In this document: positions 6,727 through 14,506 of the stretch, in pieces
Position numbering within the stretch: the stretch's first letter is position 1
How the letters are laid out: each line of letters begins with the position of its first letter
NCBI GenBank assembly: GCA_003225595.1
Contig: QIAR01000042.1
Coordinates: forward strand, 1-20,264
Origin: Acidobacteriota bacterium
GTDB lineage: Bacteria > Acidobacteriota > Terriglobia > Terriglobales > Acidobacteriaceae
Reading direction: 5' to 3'
Length of the DNA stretch: 20,264 nt
Notes under the pieces: model-generated
The model's database searches: none
Told to the model about the DNA's origin: nothing
Seen by the model: the letters and a program-made list of their open reading frames with translations, nothing else
Made by a program: the position numbers and the translations under genes

Positions 6727-9411
6727 TTAATCTGCGAACGCGATTCCAGCCGCTCGTTCGCGCTTTCTACGTTTGCTTGACTCGCCGCTCTGCTGCAGCA
6801 TCTTCGTCACCAGGCCCGTCCAACCCGTCTGATGACTTGCCCCTACGCCCCGGCCCGTATCGCCGTGGAAGTATTCGTGAAACAGAATGAGGTCGTTCCA
6901 GTTGGGGTCCAGTTGAAATTTCGGAATATCACGATATACCGGGCGCTCGCCTTTTTCATCACGCAGAAAGATTTTCGAAAGTCTGCGCGAGAGCTCGGCT
7001 GCCACCTGCCACAACGTGAGCATGTTTCCTGAGTGCGATGGAAATTCAACTGTGAAATCGTCGCCGAGGTAGTGATGAAATTTTTGGAGTGACTCGACCA
7101 GCAGATAGTTCGCCGGGAACCAGATCGGACCACGCCAGTTGGAATTCCCGCCAAACAGTCCCGTGCTTGATTCCGCAGGCTCATAGTTGACGCGATACTC
7201 CATTCCGTTGACCGCCAATGTGTACGGATGATCTTTGTGATAGTGGGAAAGCGCTCGGATTCCATATGGTGACAGGAACTCGTTGTCATCAAGCATGACC
7301 TGGAGCACGCGCCGCAACTGGTCGCGGCCAACAATGGACAGCAACCTTCTTTCTGCTTTGCCTCGAGTCCGCATGCAGGCCACGTTGCCGACAAGGTCAG
7401 GTCGGTTGTCGATAAACCATTCAAGGCGACGCTTGAATCCGGGCAAGCGGTCAAGGAGTTCGGGTTCGAGTGTCTCAACCGCGAACAGCGGGATCAGCCC
7501 GACCATGGAGCGAATCCGCATGGGATATTTTCGGCCGTCAGGGAAGCGCAGCACGTCGTAGAAAAAACCATCCATCTCGTCCCAGAGTCCAATACCATCA
7601 TTGCCCCGATGGTTCATCGCATGAGCGATGTAGATGAAGTGCTCCCAGAATTTGCTGGCGACGTCTTCGTACGCAGGATCTTCGCTGGCAAGTTCCAGCG
7701 CGATGGCGAGCAGGTTGAGCGTGTACATGGCCATCCAGCTCGTACCGTCCGACTGCTCGATATAACCGCCGGTTGGCAGTGGAGCGCTGCGATCGAAGAC
7801 GCCAATGTTGTCGAGCCCGAGGAAGCCGCCCTGGAAAATGTTCATCCCGTCGGCATCTTTGCGGTTCACCCACCAGGTGAAATTCAGCAGCAATTTGTGG
7901 AACACGCGCTCCAAGAATGCGCGATCACCCTTGCCGCTTCTCTTCTTGTCGATCTTGTAAACCCGCCACGCGGCCCAGGCGTGGACCGGGGGATTCACAT
8001 CGCCAAAGGCCCATTCGTAAGCTGGGAGCTGACCGTTGGGATGCATGTACCATTCGCGCAGCAACAGTACGAGCTGCTCTTTCGCGAATTCGCAATCCAC
8101 CAGCGCCAGCGGCACACAGTGGAAGGCAAGATCCCAGGCGGCATACCAGGGATATTCCCATTTGTCAGGCATTGAAATCACATCGGCGTTATAGAGATGT
8201 GGCCATTCCTTATTGCGGCCGTTTCTCCGCTCGGCGGGTGGCTGCGGATTGCCCGGATCACCTTCGAGCCACTGTTTGATGGCGTAGTGATAGAACTGCT
8301 TGGACCAGAGCATCCCGGCAAAGCCCTGCCGCATAACGTTCTGCGCGTCGACGGAGAGGTCCTGGGGAATGACCGTGCGGTAAAACTCGTCCGCCTCGCT
8401 CTTCCGAAGAGCAAATAGCCGGTCGAAGCCTTCAAATGCGGCTTCAGGCATTCCAGAAAATTCGATATCGGTCAACCGCAGACGCAGCGTCACCGTTCCA
8501 CCGGCAGGAATCTGCAAGGCGTAATGCGCCGCCGCCTTGGTTCCCATGGGTTCAGGGACAACAGCATCTTTCTTTCCGTTCACTATGTAATCATTAATTC
8601 CGTCTTTCACGCATGCGCAGCGATTCTCGACTCCGAACAGGCGCTTGTGATTGGTTTCGTTTTCCGTAAAAAGCAGTTCTGACGAACCCTCGCAATAGAG
8701 CCATCGTTTCCCCAGAGTGGGATGGTCGAGTCCAATGCCCCCCTGCACCTGCCGCATATCCGGATGGGCCTCATCGCTCGCCCATGACCACGTATTCCGA
8801 AACCAGATCGTCGGTAAGACTCTAAGCGGGGCGGTTTCCGGCCCGCGGTTAGTAGCGGTGATCTTGATTAAAATGTCTTCAACATCGCCCTTCGCGTACT
8901 CGACGAAAACATCGAAATAGCGATCATCCTTGAACACCCCGGCATCGAGCAGTTCGAATTCGGGTTGGTCCTTTCCACGATGGCGGTTTTCCTCCACGAG
9001 CTGCGAGTAAGGAAACCGCATCTGTGGATACTTGTAGAGATACTTCATGTAAGAGTGTGTGGGAGTGCTGTCCAGGTAAAAGTAGTATTCCTTCACGTCC
9101 TCGCCGTGATTGCCTTCGTTGCCCGTCAATCCGAACAGACGCTCCTTGAGGATGGGATCGCGCTCATTCCACAGAGCCAGGGCAAAGCAGATCAGCTGAT
9201 GGCGATCCGAAATACCTGCGAGTCCGTCTTCGTTCCAGCGGTATGCTCGCGAACGGGCGTGATCGTGCGGGAGATACTCCCAGGCATTTCCATAGGAGCT
9301 GTAATCTTCGCGAACCGTGCCCCAGGCCCGTTCGCTGAGATACGGGCCCCAACGCTTCCAATGCTTCTTGCGCTGTTGGGATTCCTGCAGCCGAATCTCT
9401 TCTTGCGTCAT
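6727..9411 (-). CDS. GH63/MGH1-like glucosidase
   Basis: The long protein (about 894 residues from 9411) resembles the bacterial branch of glycoside hydrolase family 63, related to yeast YMR196W. The N-terminal part (WGPYLSERAWGTVREDYS, then GLAGISDRHQLICFALALWN) is followed by an (alpha/alpha)6 catalytic domain. That domain contains YPWYAAWDLAFHCVPLAL (likely acid Asp427), NSNWRGPIWFPANYLL and FHEYFHGDTGRG...TGWTGLV near the C-terminus (likely base Glu846). The residue roles are by analogy with characterised GH63 enzymes. No signal peptide is present, so it is cytoplasmic. I chose the ATG at 9411 because GGAGAAGAGAA precedes it; an in-frame ATG at 9432 would overlap the upstream small gene. 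The basic C-terminal tail (KRRKRER) is unlike the rest. The substrate is unknown; alpha-glucosides such as glucosylglycerate or short glucans are candidates. Confidence 0.82.
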   Translation of the reverse strand: MTQEEIRLQESQQRKKHWKRWGPYLSERAWGTVREDYSSYGNAWEYLPHDHARSRAYRWNEDGLAGISDRHQLICFALALWNERDPILKERLFGLTGNEGNHGEDVKEYYFYLDSTPTHSYMKYLYKYPQMRFPYSQLVEENRHRGKDQPEFELLDAGVFKDDRYFDVFVEYAKGDVEDILIKITATNRGPETAPLRVLPTIWFRNTWSWASDEAHPDMRQVQGGIGLDHPTLGKRWLYCEGSSELLFTENETNHKRLFGVENRCACVKDGINDYIVNGKKDAVVPEPMGTKAAAHYALQIPAGGTVTLRLRLTDIEFSGMPEAAFEGFDRLFALRKSEADEFYRTVIPQDLSVDAQNVMRQGFAGMLWSKQFYHYAIKQWLEGDPGNPQPPAERRNGRNKEWPHLYNADVISMPDKWEYPWYAAWDLAFHCVPLALVDCEFAKEQLVLLLREWYMHPNGQLPAYEWAFGDVNPPVHAWAAWRVYKIDKKRSGKGDRAFLERVFHKLLLNFTWWVNRKDADGMNIFQGGFLGLDNIGVFDRSAPLPTGGYIEQSDGTSWMAMYTLNLLAIALELASEDPAYEDVASKFWEHFIYIAHAMNHRGNDGIGLWDEMDGFFYDVLRFPDGRKYPMRIRSMVGLIPLFAVETLEPELLDRLPGFKRRLEWFIDNRPDLVGNVACMRTRGKAERRLLSIVGRDQLRRVLQVMLDDNEFLSPYGIRALSHYHKDHPYTLAVNGMEYRVNYEPAESSTGLFGGNSNWRGPIWFPANYLLVESLQKFHHYLGDDFTVEFPSHSGNMLTLWQVAAELSRRLSKIFLRDEKGERPVYRDIPKFQLDPNWNDLILFHEYFHGDTGRGVGASHQTGWTGLVTKMLQQSGESSKRRKRERAAGIAFAD

Positions 9412-9428
9412 TTCTCTTCTCCGATCGC

Positions 9429-9614
9429 TCAAATGACGTGCAACAACCAGGCGAATGCATCTGCGATTTGCGCCTGCGCATGAACACGGCGTAACTGCTG
9501 CACGGTAACACGCTGCTCGTGAGGCACCCGGGTTTCTTTGCTGTCCGGCTTGCGATATTCGAGTTCTAGCTCCAGTGCGCCAGACAACGCGAGTTCTAGA
9601 ATTCCTCTGTTCAC
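9429..9614 (-). CDS. Small protein of unknown function (61 residues)
   Basis: A GTG at 9614 preceded by AGGAG (seven-base spacer) opens a 61-residue frame ending at TGA 9429. It begins VNRGILELALSGALELELEY and ends in QIADAFAWLLHVI. It has no Cys and no clear membrane segment; the middle is charged and probably helical. It starts 10 bp after the VOC gene stop and ends 17 bp before the GH63 start, so it fills the gap as a genuine operon member would. The frame is open further upstream, but that part overlaps the VOC gene and is probably not used. I do not recognise the family. An alternative is that it is only a leader for translation of the glucosidase. Confidence 0.55.
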   Translation of the reverse strand: MNRGILELALSGALELELEYRKPDSKETRVPHEQRVTVQQLRRVHAQAQIADAFAWLLHVI

Positions 9615-9621
9615 GTGCTTG

Positions 9622-9626
9622 CTCCT
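9622..9626 (-). promoter_or_regulatory. Ribosome binding site AGGAG for the 61-residue gene
   Basis: AGGAG lies seven bases before GTG 9614 and overlaps the VOC stop codon (9625-9627). It is the main evidence that this short frame is translated and that GTG is the start. Confidence 0.6.
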
Positions 9627-10659
9627 ATTTCTCTTCCACCAGAATCGCGTGGCCATCGGGGTCACGCACGAGAAATCCTTTGTGGAAGCCCAACTCTGCA
9701 TCCGATTCGGATACCACGCCGAAGGATACAAACTTCGCGCTTGCTTTTGAAAATTGTTTAATGGCGGCATCGACGTAACTGGTTACGACTTCGGTCTGCC
9801 GATGCAAAACATCGTTGGCATGTTCGTCCGCGGGGAATGGACTGCCGTCGCGGGGCGCCAGGTATTCGAGCAACTCAATGCCTGGTCCTGTGGCAGCTCG
9901 CAGAGATGTAATGCGCAGCCGGGCTCCGAAGACGTTGTTAAGGTGCTCCTGTTCGGTGCCGTAGTTTTCACTCTCGCCGGCTATCCGCATGCCGAGCAGG
10001 TCGCGATAGAAGTGCAAACTGGTCTCCGTATCGCCGACCACAATGGCGGTGTGGTCGATTCCGAGAAAAAGTTGGCTGGTGGGCCGATGCCATTTTTCCG
10101 CTCCCTTATCAGTGGGGAACTGGAGGATTTCCAGCGGATGGCCATCGGGATCTTTGAAGTAGAACGCCCGGATTCCGGCGGCGTTCTTGTTCCAGTCGGG
10201 CAAACGTTGAGGACCAGAAGAGGCGTGCTCAACTTTGTTTTGCCGCAACCAGGCGTAGGCCTTATCCATGTCGCTGACGATAATGGCGACGTGCTGGAAT
10301 GAGCGATCGTTGCTGCGGGCATCGGGCGGGATTGCACGTCCTTTGGCCGCCAGGTATTCGGTCAACTCGATAGATTCGTCTCCAAGTCGCATGCGCACAA
10401 CTCGCATGCGGAGACCGAAAACGCCCTCCAGGTGTTCATAACTTTCGCCCGCGACCTCGGTATCCGAAATCTTCCGGAAGCTGAGCACCCCGGAGTAAAA
10501 GTTTACGGCGCGATCCATGTCGGAGACGGTCATGTTGACCGCATCCAGCGCGGAAATGAGCGAATCGCCGGGTGGCTGGGATTCTGCGATCAGGGTTGCG
10601 ATCAACAGCAATCCACCCACCAACAGAGGCGAGCGTCGTGATTGACCAGCTTTGCTCAT
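9625..10659 (-). CDS. Exported or membrane-anchored VOC-superfamily protein with two glyoxalase-like domains
   Basis: Residues 1-33 form a signal peptide or anchor (basic start, then PLLVGGLLLIATLIAES). Domain 1 (about 36-182) has VNMTVSDMDRAVNFYSGVL, QHVAIIVSDMDKAYAWL and FKDPDGHPLEIL. Domain 2 (about 197-342) has GIDHTAIVVGDTETSLHFYR and VRDPDGHAILVEE. Each domain holds paired beta-alpha-beta-beta-beta modules with the His and Glu positions that bind metal in many members. The superfamily includes glyoxalases, extradiol dioxygenases and epimerases, so the reaction cannot be named. A leader on a VOC protein is less common than cytoplasmic forms and places it outside the inner membrane, as predicted for the DM13 protein two genes upstream. 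The ATG at 10659 follows the GMC gene stop by six bases, with AGAAG as a weak binding site. Confidence 0.78.
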   Translation of the reverse strand: MSKAGQSRRSPLLVGGLLLIATLIAESQPPGDSLISALDAVNMTVSDMDRAVNFYSGVLSFRKISDTEVAGESYEHLEGVFGLRMRVVRMRLGDESIELTEYLAAKGRAIPPDARSNDRSFQHVAIIVSDMDKAYAWLRQNKVEHASSGPQRLPDWNKNAAGIRAFYFKDPDGHPLEILQFPTDKGAEKWHRPTSQLFLGIDHTAIVVGDTETSLHFYRDLLGMRIAGESENYGTEQEHLNNVFGARLRITSLRAATGPGIELLEYLAPRDGSPFPADEHANDVLHRQTEVVTSYVDAAIKQFSKASAKFVSFGVVSESDAELGFHKGFLVRDPDGHAILVEEK

Positions 10660-10665
10660 CTTCTA

Positions 10666-12297
10666 CTAGCCCGCGACCGGCTCGGTTTGATGAGAACTGC
10701 TTCCGTTCGCGGCATACTCGGCAATGGGGACCGCAAGCCGTTGAAGAAGGTGATCTCCCACGCGCAGCGCATTGGCAATAATCGTCAAAGCCGGATTTAC
10801 CGCAGCACTGGAGGGGAAGAAACTGCCGTCCACAACGTAAAGATTGCTGAGATCATGCGCTTTGCAATTCGCATCCAGCGCGGAAGTCTTCGGATCATTT
10901 CCAAACCGGATCGTGCCGTTCTGGTGGGCTACTCCCGCCAGCGGGATTCGCTGTCCCACGTACAAATTTCTTGCAAACAAGCCCTGGTGGCAGTCGTGGC
11001 CGTGAATCGAGCACGTATTCTGCTTCATGGCCCGTTGCAGATGGGCTCTCAGCTGCTCGTGCGCTTTCAGATTGTTAGGTGTGTAAGTCAGCACAATCTC
11101 GCCGTCGCGGTTGATCGTGACGCGATTGTTTGGATCCGGCAGGTCTTCTGATGTAAGCCAGAAATCCAGCGAATGTGTCGCCATCAGCTCCAATGTGAAC
11201 CCAGGCGCGATGGCCGGCGCGCCGGCACGGAGAGTAATCGCATCCAGCTTGCCGACGAAAGAGATATGGCCCATCGGATATTCGAAGTCTTTTGACCCGA
11301 AATAAAAATCATTCACCGAGAGCGTTTTTTGAAAGACGGTCGGATTCGGACACTTGGAAATCGCCATCAGAACCGAGTTCGTGTGCCCCATGTAATGGCG
11401 GCCGACAATGTCGGAACTGTTTGCCAGCCCGTTCGGGTGTTTGTCGTTTGCAGAGCGCAACAGCAGGGCAGCCGAATTGATTGCCCCGCACGATACAACG
11501 ATGATGTCGCCGGAATAAGTCTCAACGGCTCCGTCCCGCTCGACAATCACTTGCCGAACCTCGCGACCAGTACTATCCGTTTCCAATCGCCTCACAAGTG
11601 CGTTGGTGAGCAGAGTGACATTGGGATATTGGAGTGCTGGGTCAACACAGAGCACCTGGGCGTCGGATTTGGCGTGAACCAGGCATGGAAAGCCGTCGCA
11701 AGTATTGCAGCGAATGCACGGACTCAGCCGTGGATTCTTCTCGTCCAGCATGATTCCAAGCGGAGTATGGAATGGCCTCAATCCCGAAGCCGCAAAGTCG
11801 TCCGCCAGGTGCTGGAGCCGAGGCTCGTGACTCACCGCCGGCCACGGGTAAGCCTTGCCTGCAGGCGGTTCGGTCGGATCTTCGCCGCGATTGCCGTGCA
11901 CCTGATACAGATGCTCGGCTTGTGTGTAGTACGGCTCCAGTTCTTCATAACTGATCGGCCAAGCGGGAGAGGTTCCACCGTGGTGCCGAATTTTTCCGAA
12001 ATCCTGCTGGCGTAGTCGAAACAGCGCAGCGCCATAGAATTTCGTGTTGCCGCCCACGCAATAATTGGTGTGGGGATGCAGTTCCTTCCCGTCCAGGTCG
12101 CGCCACAATTCTTGGGTGTTGTACTTGGCATCGACGTTAACGGCTTGCGGGTTCCAGTTGTCCTTCTCGCGGGTGACGTAGTTGCCGCGTTCGAGGATGA
12201 GGATCCGCTTGCCTGAAGGAGCCAGATGATAAGCGAGTGTGCCACCCCCGGCTCCCGTCCCGATGATGATCACGTCGAACTGATTGTCGCGGCTCAT
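10666..12297 (-). CDS. GMC-family FAD oxidoreductase
   Basis: The 543-residue product starts with the FAD-binding loop (VIIIGTGAGGGTLAYHLA, about 9-26, then LILERG). The GMC C-terminal region has GVAHQNGTIRFG and VVDGSFFPSSAAVNPALTI, giving the His-Asn pair expected at the active site. A cysteine cluster CIRCNTCDGFPC (194-205) sits in the middle of the substrate domain. The family oxidises alcohols, sugars or sterols using FAD; the donor here is unknown. No leader or twin-arginine signal is visible, so it is probably cytoplasmic unless carried by a partner. The ATG at 12297 is preceded by GGGGGAC, a better start than an in-frame position at 12324 that touches the upstream stop. It sits between the DM13 and VOC genes. 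Confidence 0.85.
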   Translation of the reverse strand: MSRDNQFDVIIIGTGAGGGTLAYHLAPSGKRILILERGNYVTREKDNWNPQAVNVDAKYNTQELWRDLDGKELHPHTNYCVGGNTKFYGAALFRLRQQDFGKIRHHGGTSPAWPISYEELEPYYTQAEHLYQVHGNRGEDPTEPPAGKAYPWPAVSHEPRLQHLADDFAASGLRPFHTPLGIMLDEKNPRLSPCIRCNTCDGFPCLVHAKSDAQVLCVDPALQYPNVTLLTNALVRRLETDSTGREVRQVIVERDGAVETYSGDIIVVSCGAINSAALLLRSANDKHPNGLANSSDIVGRHYMGHTNSVLMAISKCPNPTVFQKTLSVNDFYFGSKDFEYPMGHISFVGKLDAITLRAGAPAIAPGFTLELMATHSLDFWLTSEDLPDPNNRVTINRDGEIVLTYTPNNLKAHEQLRAHLQRAMKQNTCSIHGHDCHQGLFARNLYVGQRIPLAGVAHQNGTIRFGNDPKTSALDANCKAHDLSNLYVVDGSFFPSSAAVNPALTIIANALRVGDHLLQRLAVPIAEYAANGSSSHQTEPVAG

Positions 12298-12324
12298 GAC
12301 CGTCCCCCTTCGTAGTTCAGGCAA

Positions 12325-13191
12325 TTACTGGTTCATTGCGGACATAGGCGCGCTGGCCGGATTCAGCGGAGCTGTGGCGAAGTTCACGCCGAAGCGTCTG
12401 CACCAGATGGTTACGGCACGGTACTTGTTGAGGTCGACGTGAGAGGGCAGTTCGTAGTTCTGGTCGCCGATATTGCCCTTGAGAGCGCCGACTTCCACAA
12501 ATCCCGCATGCTTCACGGTTTCGCTGTCGCTGGCGTCCTTGGTGGCGACTAGATAAACGTGCACATCAGGTCCGTTGGACGTTTCAAAGTTCGTGAAACG
12601 AAGGACGCGCTTTCCGTCCGCCAGCTGGTAAACCGTGGCCTGGCCTGCGCCTTTGTGCGCGACATCGTGAAAATTCCCAGATGAGAGGACCTGCGGGGCG
12701 CTGTTTGAGTTCCGGCTTGAACTCAGCGGCGCAGTCGCGAAATTCACGCCGAAACGCTGGCACCAGATGGTGACTGCGTGGTATTTGGCCAGGTCAACGT
12801 TGGCGGGAATCTCGTAATTCTGATCGCCGATGTTGCCCTTGAGCGATCCGATTTCACGGAACCCTGCTTTCTTGACCATCTCGCTGTCGGTCGCATCGCT
12901 TGCCGCAACTAGATAAACGTGAACATCGGGACCATTCGAAGTTTCAAAGTTGGTGAAGCGTAGAATGCGCTTCCCATCCGGGAGCTCGTGGATACTGGCA
13001 TTTCCACTGCTATTGTGTGCGACACCATGGAACGAACCGGAAGCGAGAATTGTTTCCGAAACAGTGGTCGCCGAGGTGGGCAGATTTTCATTCACCTTGG
13101 CGTTGACGAACAACCGCTCTGGGCGAAAGGTAGCCCAGGCAACAACTGCCGCAAGAATAACTAAACCGTAGATCAGAGTTTTGCGTTTCAT
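12325..13191 (-). CDS. Exported protein with two tandem DM13 domains
   Basis: The 288-residue product has an N-terminal membrane segment or signal (TLIYGLVILAAVVAWATF, residues 5-22) and two DM13 domains (about 50-156 and 170-276). Each contains LRFTNFETSNGPDVHVYLVA, LKGNIGDQNYE and TIWCxRFGVNFATAPL, with one conserved Cys (144 and 264). DM13 has been proposed as a redox or electron-transfer module, partly because of that Cys; direct biochemical evidence is limited. AAGGAGA lies eight bases before the ATG, which overlaps the aquaporin stop as TAATG. The first residues after the anchor are a short linker. Outside the inner membrane it could act with the exported VOC protein, but no partner is proven. 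Confidence 0.85.
   Translation of the reverse strand: MKRKTLIYGLVILAAVVAWATFRPERLFVNAKVNENLPTSATTVSETILASGSFHGVAHNSSGNASIHELPDGKRILRFTNFETSNGPDVHVYLVAASDATDSEMVKKAGFREIGSLKGNIGDQNYEIPANVDLAKYHAVTIWCQRFGVNFATAPLSSSRNSNSAPQVLSSGNFHDVAHKGAGQATVYQLADGKRVLRFTNFETSNGPDVHVYLVATKDASDSETVKHAGFVEVGALKGNIGDQNYELPSHVDLNKYRAVTIWCRRFGVNFATAPLNPASAPMSAMNQ
12364..13044 (-). repeat. In-gene tandem duplication with a 360-bp period (two DM13 copies)
   Basis: The copies span 12724-13044 and 12364-12684 and are offset by exactly 120 codons with no gap needed. By my count about 80 of 107 aligned residues are identical, and the DNA is visibly similar (for example the stretches around 12560-12600 and 12920-12960). 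This points to a duplication within this gene lineage rather than fusion of two distant DM13 domains. Confidence 0.85.
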
Positions 13192-14093
13192 TAAATAGTC
13201 TCCTTCAGAGTGATTGGTTGTGACAGAGCCTTGTAGTTACAGCGAAAAATGCAGCGCTTATCGTTATCGTGGTGAAGCTTGGCGCAAAAGACCGCGTGTT
13301 TGCCGCGCAGCCACAGGTACGCTTGCGCGGCGAGGAGCATGCCGAGCGGAGGCGCGGTGAAGTAAAGCCAGAGCGCGTTCCAGATACGTCCCGAGGCCGC
13401 CGATGCGAACGTGCGCGCCGGGCTCATGCTCATCCCCGACAGCGGCGCCTCAAGGGTGATGTAAGTCGCGACCAGTGCGCCGGCGATCACTCCTGTGAAT
13501 CGAGCGATCCGCGCCGAGTTTGAAACATTCAGGATCATGGTCATCATCAGGAACGAAATCACCAGCTCTGCGACAAAAGCCACGCCAGTGCCGTTTCCCC
13601 CTGGGACGGTTGCGGCATAGCGCACGTTCTCGTGGGCAATCGCTTCTCCCCACAGCAACGTGCTCAGAACAACTCCGAGAGCCCCGCCTAGGAATTGCGC
13701 GACGACGTAGAACGCCGCGTCCCAGGGCTCAACTTTTCCCAGCCGAAAGAAGGTAAGCGTTACGGAGGGATTCAAATGTGCGCCCGATTGTTTACCCCAT
13801 GGCGAGTAGATGAGAACAATTGCCGTCAATCCCATGGCGATGCCGGTCAGGGCGCGTCTGAGAAAGGCGCTGGGAATCATCTGCCGAGCGATAGAGCCTG
13901 GGTGCTGCAGCAAGACCGTGAAGCTGCATGCCGAGACCATGAACAGGCCCAGGCATGCGGTTTCGATCAGATACTCTGGCCAGTGACGGCTAGCGGCCGA
14001 GATCGCGCCCGGGCGCCAGGTTCGGCTTACGGCCCGTGCCTCGGCACTTTTCGCCGACTCAGGCCTTGCTTCGCTCTTGACCGTTGTTTGCAT
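13191..14093 (-). CDS. MIP-family channel (aquaporin-like) with variant NPA motifs
   Basis: The 300-residue product has about six membrane helices and two half-helix motifs. The first is AHLNPSVTLTFF (NPS instead of NPA, residues 108-110). The second is SMSPARTFASA (SPA instead of NPA, 224-226, with the following Arg227 kept). The N-terminal 38 residues are a polar extension, and the C-terminus is a tail containing three cysteines (270, 281, 285) and paired histidines. MIP channels pass water, glycerol or other small neutral solutes; replacements at the NPA motifs may change selectivity, so water transport should not be assumed. It is the first gene of the minus-strand operon. Its ATG has only a weak GGACGA site, and its stop overlaps the DM13 start (TAATG). 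Its placement suggests uptake or release of a small polyol or sugar-related solute. Confidence 0.82.
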   Translation of the reverse strand: MQTTVKSEARPESAKSAEARAVSRTWRPGAISAASRHWPEYLIETACLGLFMVSACSFTVLLQHPGSIARQMIPSAFLRRALTGIAMGLTAIVLIYSPWGKQSGAHLNPSVTLTFFRLGKVEPWDAAFYVVAQFLGGALGVVLSTLLWGEAIAHENVRYAATVPGGNGTGVAFVAELVISFLMMTMILNVSNSARIARFTGVIAGALVATYITLEAPLSGMSMSPARTFASAASGRIWNALWLYFTAPPLGMLLAAQAYLWLRGKHAVFCAKLHHDNDKRCIFRCNYKALSQPITLKETI

Positions 14094-14224
14094 TCGTCCA
14101 TCGGATTCCGTTGCGGCTCTTTGGTGACAAAACGATCAGAGAATTCACCAATGGGGTATCCGGGCAGCTCAGACCGTCACTTTTTGTCGCGATCCGCATC
14201 GCATGGATGGAGTTGGCCAACTTA

Positions 14225-14488
14225 ATGAAGAATTTCACATTCCGACATGGCGGAGAGGTAGAAATCAGCTGCCGCGAGGTGGTACGGGAACTTTCAAACT
14301 ACATAGACGAAGAGGTGGATCCCCGTCTACGCCGCCAGATTGAGCAACATCTTGCCTGCTGCACGCACTGCACCGCAATTTACGACGGTGTTCGAAATGT
14401 GGTCACGTTGATTGGCGACGATCGTAGTTTCGAGTTACCCGCAGGTTTCAGTCAGCGACTTCGGGTAAGGTTATACAGCTCAGATTAA
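14225..14488 (+). CDS. Soluble zinc-finger anti-sigma factor (ZAS), copy A
   Basis: The 87-residue protein has ISCREVVRELSNYIDEEVD, then HLACCTHC, giving Cys16 and the H-x3-C-x2-C zinc site His42-Cys46-Cys49. It continues with DGVRNVVTLIGDD and FELPAG. ZAS proteins bind ECF sigma factors and hold them inactive; loss of zinc on thiol oxidation can release the sigma factor. No membrane segment is present, so it is a cytoplasmic form. It is convergent with the ECF sigma gene that ends 18 bp away, so it is not a standard sigma/anti-sigma operon pair. It closely resembles copy C (18149-18418). The start at 14225 has a distant GGAG; ATG 14207 is an alternative that adds six residues. Confidence 0.78.
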   Translation: MKNFTFRHGGEVEISCREVVRELSNYIDEEVDPRLRRQIEQHLACCTHCTAIYDGVRNVVTLIGDDRSFELPAGFSQRLRVRLYSSD

Positions 14489-14506
14489 AGGGGTGAGCTC
14501 CGGGAA

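Noticed and set aside
6843..7478. 211-residue frame inside the GH63 gene
   Set aside because: Same-strand shadow of the glucosidase: Ser/Thr/Arg-rich with no domain pattern, and fully contained in a well-supported gene.
7609..8175. 188-residue plus-strand frame antisense to the GH63 gene
   Set aside because: Antisense shadow caused by codon bias of the glucosidase; no ribosome binding site or recognisable motif.
9558..9602. Two copies of GAGTTCTAG close together
   Set aside because: They are nine bases long and lie inside the small coding frame; no mobile-element structure surrounds them.
11329..12015. 228-residue plus-strand frame antisense to the GMC gene
   Set aside because: Explained by the reverse complement of a strongly supported coding region; no independent evidence.
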